Assembly: GCF_037572775.1 (NCBI RefSeq)
Contig: NZ_JBBHKA010000001.1
Coordinates: forward strand, 3,162,001 to 3,226,000
Source: Ramlibacter sp. PS4R-6
Lineage (GTDB): Bacteria; Pseudomonadota; Gammaproteobacteria; Burkholderiales; Burkholderiaceae_C
Reading direction: 5' to 3'
Length of the DNA: 64,000 nucleotides
Shown here: positions 17,899 through 26,498 of the stretch, one piece after another
Layout: every line of letters starts with the position of its first letter
How positions within the stretch are numbered: the first letter of the stretch is position 1
Notes under the pieces: model-generated
Databases searched by the model: none
Told to the model about the DNA's origin: nothing
Seen by the model: the letters and a program-made list of their open reading frames with translations, nothing else
Made by a program: the position numbers and the translations under genes

Positions 17899-18980
17899 AA
17901 CAACTGCGCCTGCCCGGCCGGCGACGGGCGCCGGAATTGCTTCGTGTCCAGCGCGATGCGCTCGCGGTTGAAGCCGATGCGGCGCACGGCTTTCTCGAAG
18001 CGCTGCGCGATCAGCTCGGCCCAGGGGCCGCTGCCCTTCATGCGCGTGGCGAAATCGGCGTCGTAGTCCTTGCCGCCGCGCATGTCGTGGATGCGCGCCA
18101 TGATGCGCGCCGCGCGCTGCGGGTAGTGCAGCTCCAGCCACTGCTTGAACAGGGGGCTGACTTCCCAGGGCAGCCGGATCACGTGGTAGAAGGCGCTGCG
18201 CGCGCCCGCCTCCCACGCAGCTTCGAGCACCTGCTCCATGTCGTCGGTGAGGAAAGGGATCTGCGGCGCGAGGCTCACCGCCGTGGGCACGCCGTGCTCC
18301 GCCATCGTCTTCAGGATGCGCAGCCGTCGGTGCGGGGCGGCCGCCCGCGGCTCCAGCCTGCGCGTCACTTCCGCATCGAGCGTGGTGATGGTGACGCTGA
18401 CCGACGCGAGCCCCTTCGCCGCCATCGGCGCGATGAGGTCCAGGTCACGCTCGACGCCGCTCGACTTCGTCACCAGGCCGAAGGGGTGGTTCGTCTCGTG
18501 CATCAGCTCGATCACCGACCGCGTGAGGCGCAGCTCGCGCTCGATGGGCTGGTAGCAGTCGGTGGCCGTGCCGATCGCGATCAGCTTCGGTTCGTAGCTG
18601 CGGCGCGAGAGCTCGGCGCGCAGCAGCGGCGCGATGTTGCGCTTGGCGATGATCTTCGTCTCGAAGTCCAGGCCGGGCGAGAGGTTCAGGTAACTGTGGG
18701 TGGGGCGCGCGTAGCAATAGATGCAGCCGTGCTCGCAGCCGCGGTACGGGTTGATCGAGCGGTCGAAGTAGACGTCGGGCGAGTCGTTGTGCGTGATGAT
18801 GCTGCGCGCGTCTTCCCACGTGACTTCGGTTTGCGGCACCTCGCGCTCCTCGACACCCAGCTGCAGCGTCGACCAGCCGTCGTCGAAATCGCCACGCGCG
18901 TCGCGCTCGAAACGGTGCGGGTGACGCGTGGCCGTGCCGCGCCCCTTGATCGCGCTGACCGGCACCCGTGCTTCTTCCAT
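17895..18980 (-). CDS. PA0069-family radical SAM protein
   Basis: A 361-residue radical S-adenosylmethionine enzyme. The 4Fe-4S cysteines are in CEHGCIYC at residues 82-89 (Cys-x3-Cys-x2-Cys). Other segments typical of the SplB-related/PA0069 group are NDSPDVYFDRSINPYRG and IGTATDCYQPIERELRLTR. SplB-type enzymes repair spore photoproduct lesions, but the activity of this group is not known to me. A LexA box just upstream suggests a DNA-damage role. The ATG at 18980 has a poor ribosome-binding site and is only 8 bases from the LexA box. A GTG at 18965 preceded by GGAAGAAG is a possible alternative start. Confidence 0.88.
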   Translation of the reverse strand: MEEARVPVSAIKGRGTATRHPHRFERDARGDFDDGWSTLQLGVEEREVPQTEVTWEDARSIITHNDSPDVYFDRSINPYRGCEHGCIYCYARPTHSYLNLSPGLDFETKIIAKRNIAPLLRAELSRRSYEPKLIAIGTATDCYQPIERELRLTRSVIELMHETNHPFGLVTKSSGVERDLDLIAPMAAKGLASVSVTITTLDAEVTRRLEPRAAAPHRRLRILKTMAEHGVPTAVSLAPQIPFLTDDMEQVLEAAWEAGARSAFYHVIRLPWEVSPLFKQWLELHYPQRAARIMARIHDMRGGKDYDADFATRMKGSGPWAELIAQRFEKAVRRIGFNRERIALDTKQFRRPSPAGQAQLF

Positions 18981-18988
18981 GGCTGATA

Positions 18989-19004
18989 CTGTACGTCCAT
19001 ACAG
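18989..19004 (-). promoter_or_regulatory. LexA (SOS) box before the radical SAM gene
   Basis: CTGT-acgtccat-ACAG is an exact CTGT-N8-ACAG match, extended by flanking TA before and TC after. It lies 9 to 24 bases upstream of the ATG at 18980, where LexA would block the promoter. The homologous gene PA0069 of Pseudomonas aeruginosa is, from memory, a reported member of the LexA regulon, which supports the reading. Confidence 0.75.
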
Positions 19005-19081
19005 TCATGGGCGCAAGCTAGGCAATTTGCTTAATGGCGGTCTGCGTTTTCCCTAGCGGCGCGCAAGGGCCGGATGGTCTG

Positions 19082-20266
19082 ATGGCGTCCATGAAGCCGC
19101 ACATCCTCGTCGTCGACGACACGCCCGACAACCTCTTCCTCATGCAGTCGCTGCTGGAAGACAAGTACGACGTGCGCACGGCCGCGAGCGGGCCCGAGGC
19201 CCTGGAGCTCGTGCGAACGAATGCGCCCGACCTCATCCTGCTCGACATCATGATGCCCGGCATGGACGGCCACGAGGTGCTGCGCCGCCTGCGCCTGAAC
19301 GCGAAGACCGCGGCCATCCCCGTGATCTTCCTGACCTCGCTCAACAGCGTGGAGGAGGAGCAGACGGGGTTCGACCTGGGCGCGGCCGACTACATCGCCA
19401 AGCCGATCAGCCCGCCCATCGTGCTCGCGCGCGTGCATGCGCACCTGGAGCGCAGCGGCAACGCGCGCCGGCTGCAGGCGCTGTCGGACAAGCTCTCGCG
19501 CTACCTCGCGCCGCAAGTGGTGCAGTCGCTGTTCGACGGCTCGCGCGACGCCGAGATCCGCACGCAGCGCAAGAAGCTCACCGTCTTCTTCTCCGACATC
19601 AAGGACTTCACCGCGTCCACCGCCAAGTGGCAGCCCGAGGAGATCCGCTTCCTCCTGAACAGCTATTTCTCCGAGATGTCGCGCATCGCCTACGACCACG
19701 GCGGCACCATCGACAAGTTCATCGGCGACGCGATGATGGTCTTCTTCGGCGACCCGGAGACGCGCGGCGTCAAGGAAGACGCCCTGGCCTGCGTGCGCAT
19801 GGCGCTCGCGATGCAGCGGCGCATGGCCGAACTGCAGGTGCTGTGGCGCGAGCTCGGCTCGGACAAGAGCTTCGAAGTGCGCATGGGCATCAACACGGGC
19901 TACTGCGACGTGGGCAACTTCGGCAGCGACCTGCGCATGGACTACACCATCATCGGCGCCGAGGTGAACCTGGCCGCGCGCCTGCAGCAGGCCGCCGACC
20001 CGGGCGGCATCCTGATGTCGCGCGAGACGCAGTCGCTGGTGCGCGACGAGATCCTGTCCGTCGAGCAGCAGCCGCTCATCGCCAAGGGCTTCCCCGAACC
20101 GGTCAAGGCCTACCTGGTGGAAGCGGACGCGATGGCCAGCTCGCGCAAGGTGTTCCAGTGGGAGCGGCTGGGCATGCGCGTGCTGGTCGACCTGGACCGC
20201 CTGCCCGAAGCCGAACGCGCCGCCGCCGCGCGCGAGCTGCGCCAGATGGCGGATCAGCTGCACTGA
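19082..20266 (+). CDS. Response-regulator receiver fused to class III adenylate/guanylate cyclase
   Basis: A 394-residue cytoplasmic protein. Residues 5-125 form a receiver with acidic pair Asp12-Asp13, phospho-acceptor Asp55 (ILLDIMMPGMDG) and Lys in YIAKPIS. A short helical linker leads to a class III nucleotide cyclase domain with metal-binding FFSDIKDFTAST and IGDAMMVFFGDP, and the transition-state Asn/Arg in MDYTIIGAEVNLAARL. It should make cAMP or cGMP under phosphorylation control. No histidine kinase is adjacent. The ATG at 19082 is preferred over 19034 because the receiver begins directly after it; 19091 is also possible. It diverges from the radical SAM gene. Confidence 0.87.
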   Translation: MASMKPHILVVDDTPDNLFLMQSLLEDKYDVRTAASGPEALELVRTNAPDLILLDIMMPGMDGHEVLRRLRLNAKTAAIPVIFLTSLNSVEEEQTGFDLGAADYIAKPISPPIVLARVHAHLERSGNARRLQALSDKLSRYLAPQVVQSLFDGSRDAEIRTQRKKLTVFFSDIKDFTASTAKWQPEEIRFLLNSYFSEMSRIAYDHGGTIDKFIGDAMMVFFGDPETRGVKEDALACVRMALAMQRRMAELQVLWRELGSDKSFEVRMGINTGYCDVGNFGSDLRMDYTIIGAEVNLAARLQQAADPGGILMSRETQSLVRDEILSVEQQPLIAKGFPEPVKAYLVEADAMASSRKVFQWERLGMRVLVDLDRLPEAERAAAARELRQMADQLH

Positions 20267-20302
20267 CCGCCCGGGCTTCGCCTTTGGCGCACACTACGCG
20301 CC

Positions 20303-21664
20303 ATGGACACACTGCTGCTGTCGCGACTCCAGTTCGCGGCGAACATCAGCTTTCACATCCTCTTCCCGACCATCAACATCGCCCTGTGCTGGTTCCTGCT
20401 GTACTTCCGGCTGCGGCGCAGCGGCGCGAAGGACGAACGCGAGTCGCGCGAGTGGGAAGAGGCCTATTACCTCTGGACCAAGATCTTCGCGCTGACGTTC
20501 GGCCTGGGCGTCGTCACCGGCATCACCATGAGCTTCCAGTTCGGCACGAACTGGCCGGGGTTCATGCAGAAGGCCGGCAACATCGCGGGGCCGCTGCTCG
20601 GGTATGAGGTCCTGACGGCCTTCTTCCTCGAGGCCACGTTCCTGGGGATCATGCTGTTCGGGCGCAACCGCGTGTCCGAGCGCATGCACCTCTTTGCGAC
20701 GCTGATGGTCGCCGCGGGCACGACGCTGTCGGCGTTCTGGATCCTGAGCCTGAACTCGTGGATGCAGACGCCCACCGGCTACGAGATCATCGACGGGCAG
20801 TTCCACGCGACGAGCTGGCTGGAGGTGATCTTCAACCCCTCGTTCCCCTACCGGCTCGTGCACAAGCTGCTCGCTTCGACGCTGACCGCCTCCTTCCTCA
20901 TCGCGGGGCTGTCGGCGTACCAGCTGCTGCGCGGCACCGCCAACGGCGGCACGCGCCGTGCAATGCGCGCCGGGGTCATGGCCGCGGCGATCGCCATCCC
21001 GCTGCAGATCGTCGCCGGCGACATGCACGGCCTGAACACGCTGCAGCACCAGCCCGCCAAGATCGCGGCCATCGAAGGCATCTGGCACACGGAGAAGAGC
21101 GCGCCGCTCACCCTCTTCGGCTGGCCGAACGAGAAGGAGAAGCGAACGGATTTCGCGATCCAGGTGCCCAAGCTCGCCAGCCTGATCCTCGCGCACGACA
21201 TGGACGCCGAGCTCAAGGGGCTCGACCAGTTCCCCAACGCGCACCCGCCCGTCGCGCCGGTGTTCTGGAGCTTCCGCGTGATGGTCGGCGTGGGCGTGCT
21301 GATGCTGCTGGTGTCGTGGTGGTGCGCGTGGCGGCTGTGGCGCGGCGATCTCTCGAAGCTGCAGTTGCGCGTGCTGGCCGGCATGACCTTCGCGGGCTGG
21401 GTGTCGACGCTGGCGGGCTGGTACGTCACCGAAGTCGGGCGCCAGCCCTTCCTGGTGTACGGCCTGCTGCGCACGGCGGACCTGGTCGGCGACCACGCCG
21501 CGGGCACCGTGCTCGCGACGCTCCTCGCGTACCTGGCGCTCTATGCCTTCCTGCTCGTGTCGTACGTGCTGGTGCTGATGCACATGGCCAAGCACCCCGC
21601 GCAGCCCACGCCGCAAACGCCCCAAAGCCCCAAGGCCGCCGAACCCGTCGGCGGGCCCGCCTGA
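20303..21664 (+). CDS. cydA: Cytochrome bd-type (CIO) quinol oxidase subunit I
   Basis: A 453-residue multi-helix inner-membrane protein. N-terminal RLQFAANISFHILFPT carries the conserved haem-ligand His18; FFLEATFLGIMLFG contains the conserved acidic residue of the proton path; GRQPF late in the protein is the quinol-side GRQP motif. The periplasmic Q-loop is short, as in cyanide-insensitive (CIO) oxidases rather than the long E. coli CydA. It oxidises quinol and reduces oxygen to water with subunit II encoded 11 bases downstream. No CydX-like small subunit or cydCD genes are visible here. Confidence 0.94.
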   Translation: MDTLLLSRLQFAANISFHILFPTINIALCWFLLYFRLRRSGAKDERESREWEEAYYLWTKIFALTFGLGVVTGITMSFQFGTNWPGFMQKAGNIAGPLLGYEVLTAFFLEATFLGIMLFGRNRVSERMHLFATLMVAAGTTLSAFWILSLNSWMQTPTGYEIIDGQFHATSWLEVIFNPSFPYRLVHKLLASTLTASFLIAGLSAYQLLRGTANGGTRRAMRAGVMAAAIAIPLQIVAGDMHGLNTLQHQPAKIAAIEGIWHTEKSAPLTLFGWPNEKEKRTDFAIQVPKLASLILAHDMDAELKGLDQFPNAHPPVAPVFWSFRVMVGVGVLMLLVSWWCAWRLWRGDLSKLQLRVLAGMTFAGWVSTLAGWYVTEVGRQPFLVYGLLRTADLVGDHAAGTVLATLLAYLALYAFLLVSYVLVLMHMAKHPAQPTPQTPQSPKAAEPVGGPA

Positions 21665-21675
21665 AGGAGCGCGCG

Positions 21676-22680
21676 ATGTTCAACCTGACCTTTGCCGAAC
21701 TGCTGCCGCTCATCTTCATGGGCGTGATGGGCCTCGCGCTCCTCGCATACGTCGTGCTCGACGGCTACGACCTGGGCGTCGGCATCCTGCTGCCCTTCGC
21801 CACCGATGCGCAGAAGGACGTGATGGTGTCCAGCATCGGCCCCTTCTGGGACGCGAACGAGACCTGGCTGGTGCTCGGCATCGGCGTGCTGCTCATCGCC
21901 TTCCCGGTGGCGCACGGCATCGTGCTGTCGGCGCTGTACCTGCCGGTGGCCGTGATGCTCGTCGGCATCATCCTGCGCGGCGTCTCGTTCGACTTCCGCG
22001 TGAAGGCGCGCGACACCCACAAGGCGCTGTGGAACCGCCTGTTCGCGCTCGGCTCGCTGCTGGCCGCGACTGCGCAGGGCTGGATGCTGGGCAGCTACCT
22101 CACGGGCTTCGACCACGGCCTGTGGTCGTCGCTGTTCGCGTTGGGGATCGCCGCGACGCTGCCGACCGCGTACGCCACGCTGGGCGCCGGCTGGCTGATC
22201 ATGAAGACCGAGGGCGAGCTGCAGAAGCGCGCGGTGCATTGGGCCCGCAAGGTGCTCTGGCCCACGGGCGCCGCGCTGGTGGCGATTTCGCTCGCGTCGC
22301 CGATGGTGAGCCACACCGTGTTCGAGCGCTGGTTCGCGATGCCGCAGTTCATCGCGCTGCTGCCGATCCCCGTGGCTTGCGCCGTCGCCTTCTTCGCCGC
22401 ATGGCATGTCGTCTCGAAGCCGCGCCTCGTCGATGCCGGCTATGGCTGGATCGTGTTCGCCGCCACCGTGCTGATCTTCGTGCTGGCGTTCCTGGGGCTG
22501 GCGTACAGCCTCTACCCCTACATCGTGATCGACCGGCTCACTGCCTGGGAGGCCGCCGCCGCGCCGAAGTCGCTGCTGTTCATCTTCGTCGGCGTGGCGA
22601 TCACGCTGCCGGCGATCGTCATCTACACGGTCTTCATGTACCGCGTGTTCTGGGGCAAGGCCCGCGCACTGACGTACTGA
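21676..22680 (+). CDS. cydB: Cytochrome bd-type (CIO) quinol oxidase subunit II
   Basis: A 334-residue hydrophobic protein with the CydB N-terminal signature YVVLDGYDLGVGILLPF and GPFWDANETWLVLGIGVLLIAFP. It is the structural partner of CydA. A strong AAGGAG site precedes the ATG, which was chosen by this site and by the family N-terminus; the open frame extends further upstream only as the shadow of cydA. The stop codon is immediately followed by the stop of the convergent nitronate monooxygenase gene, so the two transcripts meet without a gap. Confidence 0.94.
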   Translation: MFNLTFAELLPLIFMGVMGLALLAYVVLDGYDLGVGILLPFATDAQKDVMVSSIGPFWDANETWLVLGIGVLLIAFPVAHGIVLSALYLPVAVMLVGIILRGVSFDFRVKARDTHKALWNRLFALGSLLAATAQGWMLGSYLTGFDHGLWSSLFALGIAATLPTAYATLGAGWLIMKTEGELQKRAVHWARKVLWPTGAALVAISLASPMVSHTVFERWFAMPQFIALLPIPVACAVAFFAAWHVVSKPRLVDAGYGWIVFAATVLIFVLAFLGLAYSLYPYIVIDRLTAWEAAAAPKSLLFIFVGVAITLPAIVIYTVFMYRVFWGKARALTY

Positions 22681-23664
22681 TCAGGCGGCTTCGGCGTCGC
22701 GCACGAGCGAGAGGCGCTCGCGCGCTGCGTCGTACTCGCGCTTCAGGCGCGCGATGTAGTCGGCGGCGGTGCCGACTTCCTTGACGGCGCCGATGCCCTG
22801 GCCGCAGCCCCAGATTTCCTTCCAGGCCTTGGGCTTGCTGCCTTCGCCGCCGCCGAAGTTCATCTTCGTGGGGTCGCTCTCGGGCAGGTTGTCCGGGTCG
22901 AGCCCCGCCGCCTTGACCGAAGGCTTCAGGTAGTTGCCATGCACGCCCGTGAAGAGGCTGGAGTACACGATGTCGTCGGAGTTGCTGTCGACGATGCACT
23001 GCTTGTAGGCATCGCTGGCGCGCGCTTCCTGCGTCGCGATGAACGCCGAGCCGATGTAGGCGAAGTCCGCGCCCATCGCCTGCGCGGCCAGCACGGCGCC
23101 GCCGGTGGCGATCGCGCCCGACAGCGCGATGGGGCCGTCGAACCACTCGCGGATCTCCTGCACCAGCGCGAACGGGCTCTTGATGCCCGCGTGGCCGCCG
23201 GCGCCGGCCGCCACGGCGATCAGGCCGTCGGCGCCCTTCTCGATCGCCTTGCGCGCGAAGGTGTTGTTGATGATGTCGTGCAGCACGACGCCGCCGTAGG
23301 AATGGATCGCCTCGTTGACGTCGGTGCGGGCGCCCAGCGACGTGATGATCACCGGCACCTTGTACTTCACGACCATCTCCATGTCGTGCTCGAGCCGGTC
23401 ATTGCTCTTGTGCACGATCTGGTTGATGGCGAAGGGCGCGGCGGGCGCGTCCGGGTTCGCGCGGTTGTACGCGGCGAGCGTCTCGGTGATCTCGTGCAGC
23501 CACTCGTCCAGCTGCGCCGCAGGGCGGGCGTTGAGCGCCGGCATCGAGCCGACGATGCCCGCCTTGCACTGCTCGATCACGAGCTTGGGGTTGCTGACGA
23601 TGAACAGGGGCGAACCGATCACCGGGAGGGCGAGGTTCTGCAGGACGCGCGGGATCTTGGACAT
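22681..23664 (-). CDS. Nitronate monooxygenase (2-nitropropane dioxygenase family)
   Basis: A 327-residue FMN-dependent TIM-barrel enzyme. The N-terminus reads LALPVIGSPLFIVSNPKLV; the FMN/catalytic region is VAAGAGGHAG with the family His; PIALSGAIATGGAVLAAQAMGA and YIGSAFIATQEA bind the phosphate. The family oxidises alkyl nitronates to carbonyl compounds and nitrite and often detoxifies propionate-3-nitronate; some relatives are enoyl reductases. ATG 23664 begins MSKIPRVLQ; the in-frame start 30 bases upstream is less conserved in form. It follows the acyl-CoA dehydrogenase by 46 bases on the same strand, so it is probably in the etf/acd operon. Confidence 0.9.
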   Translation of the reverse strand: MSKIPRVLQNLALPVIGSPLFIVSNPKLVIEQCKAGIVGSMPALNARPAAQLDEWLHEITETLAAYNRANPDAPAAPFAINQIVHKSNDRLEHDMEMVVKYKVPVIITSLGARTDVNEAIHSYGGVVLHDIINNTFARKAIEKGADGLIAVAAGAGGHAGIKSPFALVQEIREWFDGPIALSGAIATGGAVLAAQAMGADFAYIGSAFIATQEARASDAYKQCIVDSNSDDIVYSSLFTGVHGNYLKPSVKAAGLDPDNLPESDPTKMNFGGGEGSKPKAWKEIWGCGQGIGAVKEVGTAADYIARLKREYDAARERLSLVRDAEAA

Positions 23665-23710
23665 GCTCGAATTCTTGAATGGGCGGCACCGCACGGGTGT
23701 CGCCCGGGTG

Positions 23711-25501
23711 TCAGAACGCGTCGACCGGCAGCGCCGTCACGCTTTCGGCGCCATCGACGATGGCGTCGCGCGCGGCGGGCGCCTTCGACAGGATGTGGTC
23801 GGCGTAGAAACGCGCCGTGATCACCTTGGCCTGCATGAAGGCCTTGTCCTCGCCCTTGGCGGCCAGGTCCTCGGCCGCCAGCAGCGAACGCGCCAGCTGC
23901 CAGCCGGCCACGAGGTTGCCCGCGAGCAGCAGGTAAGGCACGGAGCCCGCGAACGCCGCGTTGGGCGACGACTTCGTGTTGGACGCGATGAAGTCGACCA
24001 CGTCGCTGAAGGCCTTGCGCGCGGCGGACAGGCGCTTGAGCACGGCCTTGGCGGCCGGCGAGTTGCGCTTGGCCAGCTCGCCTTCGGTCTTCTCAACCTG
24101 GGCCGCGATGGCGCGTGCGGTGGCGCCGCCGTCGCGCGCCGTCTTGCGGCCCACGAGGTCGTTGGCCTGGATCGCTGTCGTGCCTTCGTAGATCGGCAGG
24201 ATCCGCGAATCGCGGTAGTGCTGCGCCGCGCCGGTCTCCTCGATGAAGCCCATGCCGCCGTGCACCTGCACGCCGAGCGAGGTGACCTCCACGCTCATCT
24301 CGGTGCTGTAGCCCTTGACCAGCGGCACCATGAATTCGTAGAAGGCCTGGTTCTGCTTGCGCACGTCCGCATCGGGGTGGTGGTGCGCGGCGTCATAGGC
24401 GGCGGCGGCCACGGTGGCCATCGCGCGGCAGCCTTCGGTGAGCGAGCGCATCGTCATCAGCATGCGGCGCACGTCGGGGTGGTGCACGATGGGTGCGCTC
24501 TTGTTGATCGAGCCGTCCACCGGTCGCGACTGGATGCGCTCCTTCGCGAAAGCGGCAGCCTGCTGGTACGCACGCTCGGCCACGGCGATGCCCTGCATGC
24601 CCACGGCGTATCGGGCGGCGTTCATCATGATGAACATGTACTCGAGGCCGCGGTTCTCCTCGCCGACGAGGTAGCCGACCGCGCCACCATGGTCGCCGAA
24701 CTGGAGAACGGCGGTGGGGGAAGCCTTGATCCCCAGCTTGTGCTCGATCGACACGCAGTGCACGTCGTTGCGCGCGCCGAGCGAGCCGTCCTTGCCGACC
24801 ATGAACTTGGGCACGACGAACAGGCTGATGCCCTTCACGCCCTCCGGCGCGCCCTGCACGCGGGCCAGCACCAGGTGGACGATGTTCTTCGCCATGTCGT
24901 GCTCGCCGTACGTGATGAAGATCTTCGTGCCGAAGACCTTGTACGTGCCGTCGGGCTGCGGCTCGGCGCGCGTGCGCACGAGCGACAGGTCGGAGCCGGC
25001 TTGCGGCTCCGTCAGGTTCATCGTGCCGGTCCACTCGCCGGAGATGAGCTTCTCCAGGTAGGTGGCCTTCAGCTCGTCGGACCCCGCGGTGAGCAGCGCC
25101 TCGATGGCGCCGTCGGTGAGCAGCGGGCACAGCGAGAAACTGAGGTTGGCGGAATTGAGCATCTCGCCGCACGACGCACCGATGGTCTTGGGCAGGCCCT
25201 GCCCGCCGAAGTCCTGCGGGTGCTGGATGCCCTGCCATCCGCCTTCCATGAACTGCTTGTAGGCATCCTTGAAGCCCGGCGTCGTCGTGACCACGCCGTC
25301 CTTCCACGACGACGGGTTCTTGTCGCCCGCGACGTTCAGAGGCGCGACCACGCCCTCGTTGAACTTCGCGCACTCCTCGAGCACGGCGGCCGCCGTGTCG
25401 AAACCTGCTTCCTCGAATCCCGGCAGCTTCGCGACCTCGTCGATGTTGGCGAGGTGCCGGATGTTGAACAGCATGTCCTTGACGGGGGCCTTGTAGCTCA
25501 T
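23711..25501 (-). CDS. Acyl-CoA dehydrogenase with C-terminal extension
   Basis: A 596-residue flavoenzyme longer than typical 380-residue acyl-CoA dehydrogenases, as in the family with an extra C-terminal helical domain (which includes FadE-like and DmdC 3-methylmercaptopropionyl-CoA dehydrogenases). Seen are MNLTEPQAGSDLSLVRTRA (FAD/substrate segment), YGEHDMAKNIVHLVLARV, VHGGMGFIEETGAAQHYRD and ILPIYEGTTAIQANDL with the Glu in the catalytic region. It introduces an alpha-beta double bond and passes electrons to ETF, encoded immediately upstream. A rho-independent terminator separates it from etfA, so its expression may be partly independent. AAGGA precedes the ATG. Confidence 0.92.
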   Translation of the reverse strand: MSYKAPVKDMLFNIRHLANIDEVAKLPGFEEAGFDTAAAVLEECAKFNEGVVAPLNVAGDKNPSSWKDGVVTTTPGFKDAYKQFMEGGWQGIQHPQDFGGQGLPKTIGASCGEMLNSANLSFSLCPLLTDGAIEALLTAGSDELKATYLEKLISGEWTGTMNLTEPQAGSDLSLVRTRAEPQPDGTYKVFGTKIFITYGEHDMAKNIVHLVLARVQGAPEGVKGISLFVVPKFMVGKDGSLGARNDVHCVSIEHKLGIKASPTAVLQFGDHGGAVGYLVGEENRGLEYMFIMMNAARYAVGMQGIAVAERAYQQAAAFAKERIQSRPVDGSINKSAPIVHHPDVRRMLMTMRSLTEGCRAMATVAAAAYDAAHHHPDADVRKQNQAFYEFMVPLVKGYSTEMSVEVTSLGVQVHGGMGFIEETGAAQHYRDSRILPIYEGTTAIQANDLVGRKTARDGGATARAIAAQVEKTEGELAKRNSPAAKAVLKRLSAARKAFSDVVDFIASNTKSSPNAAFAGSVPYLLLAGNLVAGWQLARSLLAAEDLAAKGEDKAFMQAKVITARFYADHILSKAPAARDAIVDGAESVTALPVDAF

Positions 25502-25525
25502 GCGAATGTCCTTCGGACCAAGGAG

Positions 25526-25556
25526 AAAACGAGGCGCGCGGTTCCCCGCGCCTCGT
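25526..25556 (-). terminator. Rho-independent terminator after etfA
   Basis: On the minus strand, ACGAGGCGCG and CGCGCCTCGT pair across an 8-base loop, 10 bp in all, followed by TTTTC. It begins 8 bases after the etfA stop. The acyl-CoA dehydrogenase gene starts 25 bases further on, so this should uncouple or attenuate it. Confidence 0.85.
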
Positions 25557-25564
25557 CCTTCAAG

Positions 25565-26497
25565 TTAAAGAGCTTTCACCAGCTCCGGGACGGCGGTGAA
25601 CAGGTCGGCTTCGAGGCCGTAGTCCGCCACGCTGAAGATCGGCGCTTCCGGGTCCTTGTTGATCGCGACGATCACCTTGGAGTCCTTCATGCCGGCCAGG
25701 TGCTGGATCGCGCCGGAGATGCCGGCGGCGATGTACAGCTGCGGCGCGACGATCTTGCCGGTCTGGCCCACCTGCAGGTCGTTGGGCGCGTAGCCCGCAT
25801 CGACTGCAGCGCGGCTGGCACCGATGGCGGCGCCCAGCTTGTCGGCCAGCGGCGTCATCACTTCCTGGAACTTCTCGCTGGAACCCAGCGCGCGGCCACC
25901 CGACACGATGATCTTCGCGGCGGTGAGCTCGGGGCGGTCGTTCTTGGCGATCTCGTTGCCTTCGAACTTGCTCTTGCCCGAATCGGCGACGGCGGTGAGC
26001 GTCTCGACGGCGGCGGAGCCACCGGTGGCCGCCGCGGCGTCGAAGCCGGTCGTGCGCACGGTGATCACCTTCTTCTCGTCGAGGCTCTGCACCACGGCGA
26101 TGGCGTTGCCGGCGTAGATCGGGCGCTCGAACGTATCCGCCGCGTCGACCTTGGTGATGTCGCTGATCTGGCCGACGTCCAGCTTGGCCGCCACGCGCGG
26201 CGCGATGTTCTTGCCGCTGGCCGTGGCGGGGAACAGGATGTGGGTGTAGTTGCCCGCGATCGCGAGCACTTGCGCGGCCATGTTTTCGGCGAGGCCGTGC
26301 GCGAAGTACTCCGCGTCGGCGTGCAACACCTTGGCGACGCCGGCGATGGCCGCGGCCTTCTTCGCGGCTTCACCGGCGTTGTGGCCGGCGATGAGCACGT
26401 GCACGTCGCCGCCGCATTGGCCGGCAGCGGTCACGGTGTTGAGGGTGGCGCCCTTGATGGACGCGTTGTCGTGTTCGGCAATGACGAGGACGCTCAT
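25565..26497 (-). CDS. etfA: Electron transfer flavoprotein subunit alpha
   Basis: A 310-residue ETF alpha subunit. The N-terminus is [20 protein letters not shown], and the C-terminal FAD domain is complete with [44 protein letters not shown] and [20 protein letters not shown]. With the beta subunit it collects electrons from acyl-CoA and related dehydrogenases and delivers them to ETF-quinone oxidoreductase. It starts one base after the etfB stop and is followed by a strong terminator. Confidence 0.96.
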   Translation of the reverse strand: MSVLVIAEHDNASIKGATLNTVTAAGQCGGDVHVLIAGHNAGEAAKKAAAIAGVAKVLHADAEYFAHGLAENMAAQVLAIAGNYTHILFPATASGKNIAPRVAAKLDVGQISDITKVDAADTFERPIYAGNAIAVVQSLDEKKVITVRTTGFDAAAATGGSAAVETLTAVADSGKSKFEGNEIAKNDRPELTAAKIIVSGGRALGSSEKFQEVMTPLADKLGAAIGASRAAVDAGYAPNDLQVGQTGKIVAPQLYIAAGISGAIQHLAGMKDSKVIVAINKDPEAPIFSVADYGLEADLFTAVPELVKAL

Positions 26498-26498
26498 C

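Noticed and set aside
19034-19081. Extended start of the receiver-cyclase
   Set aside because: The 16 extra residues precede the normal start of the receiver fold and have no ribosome-binding site.
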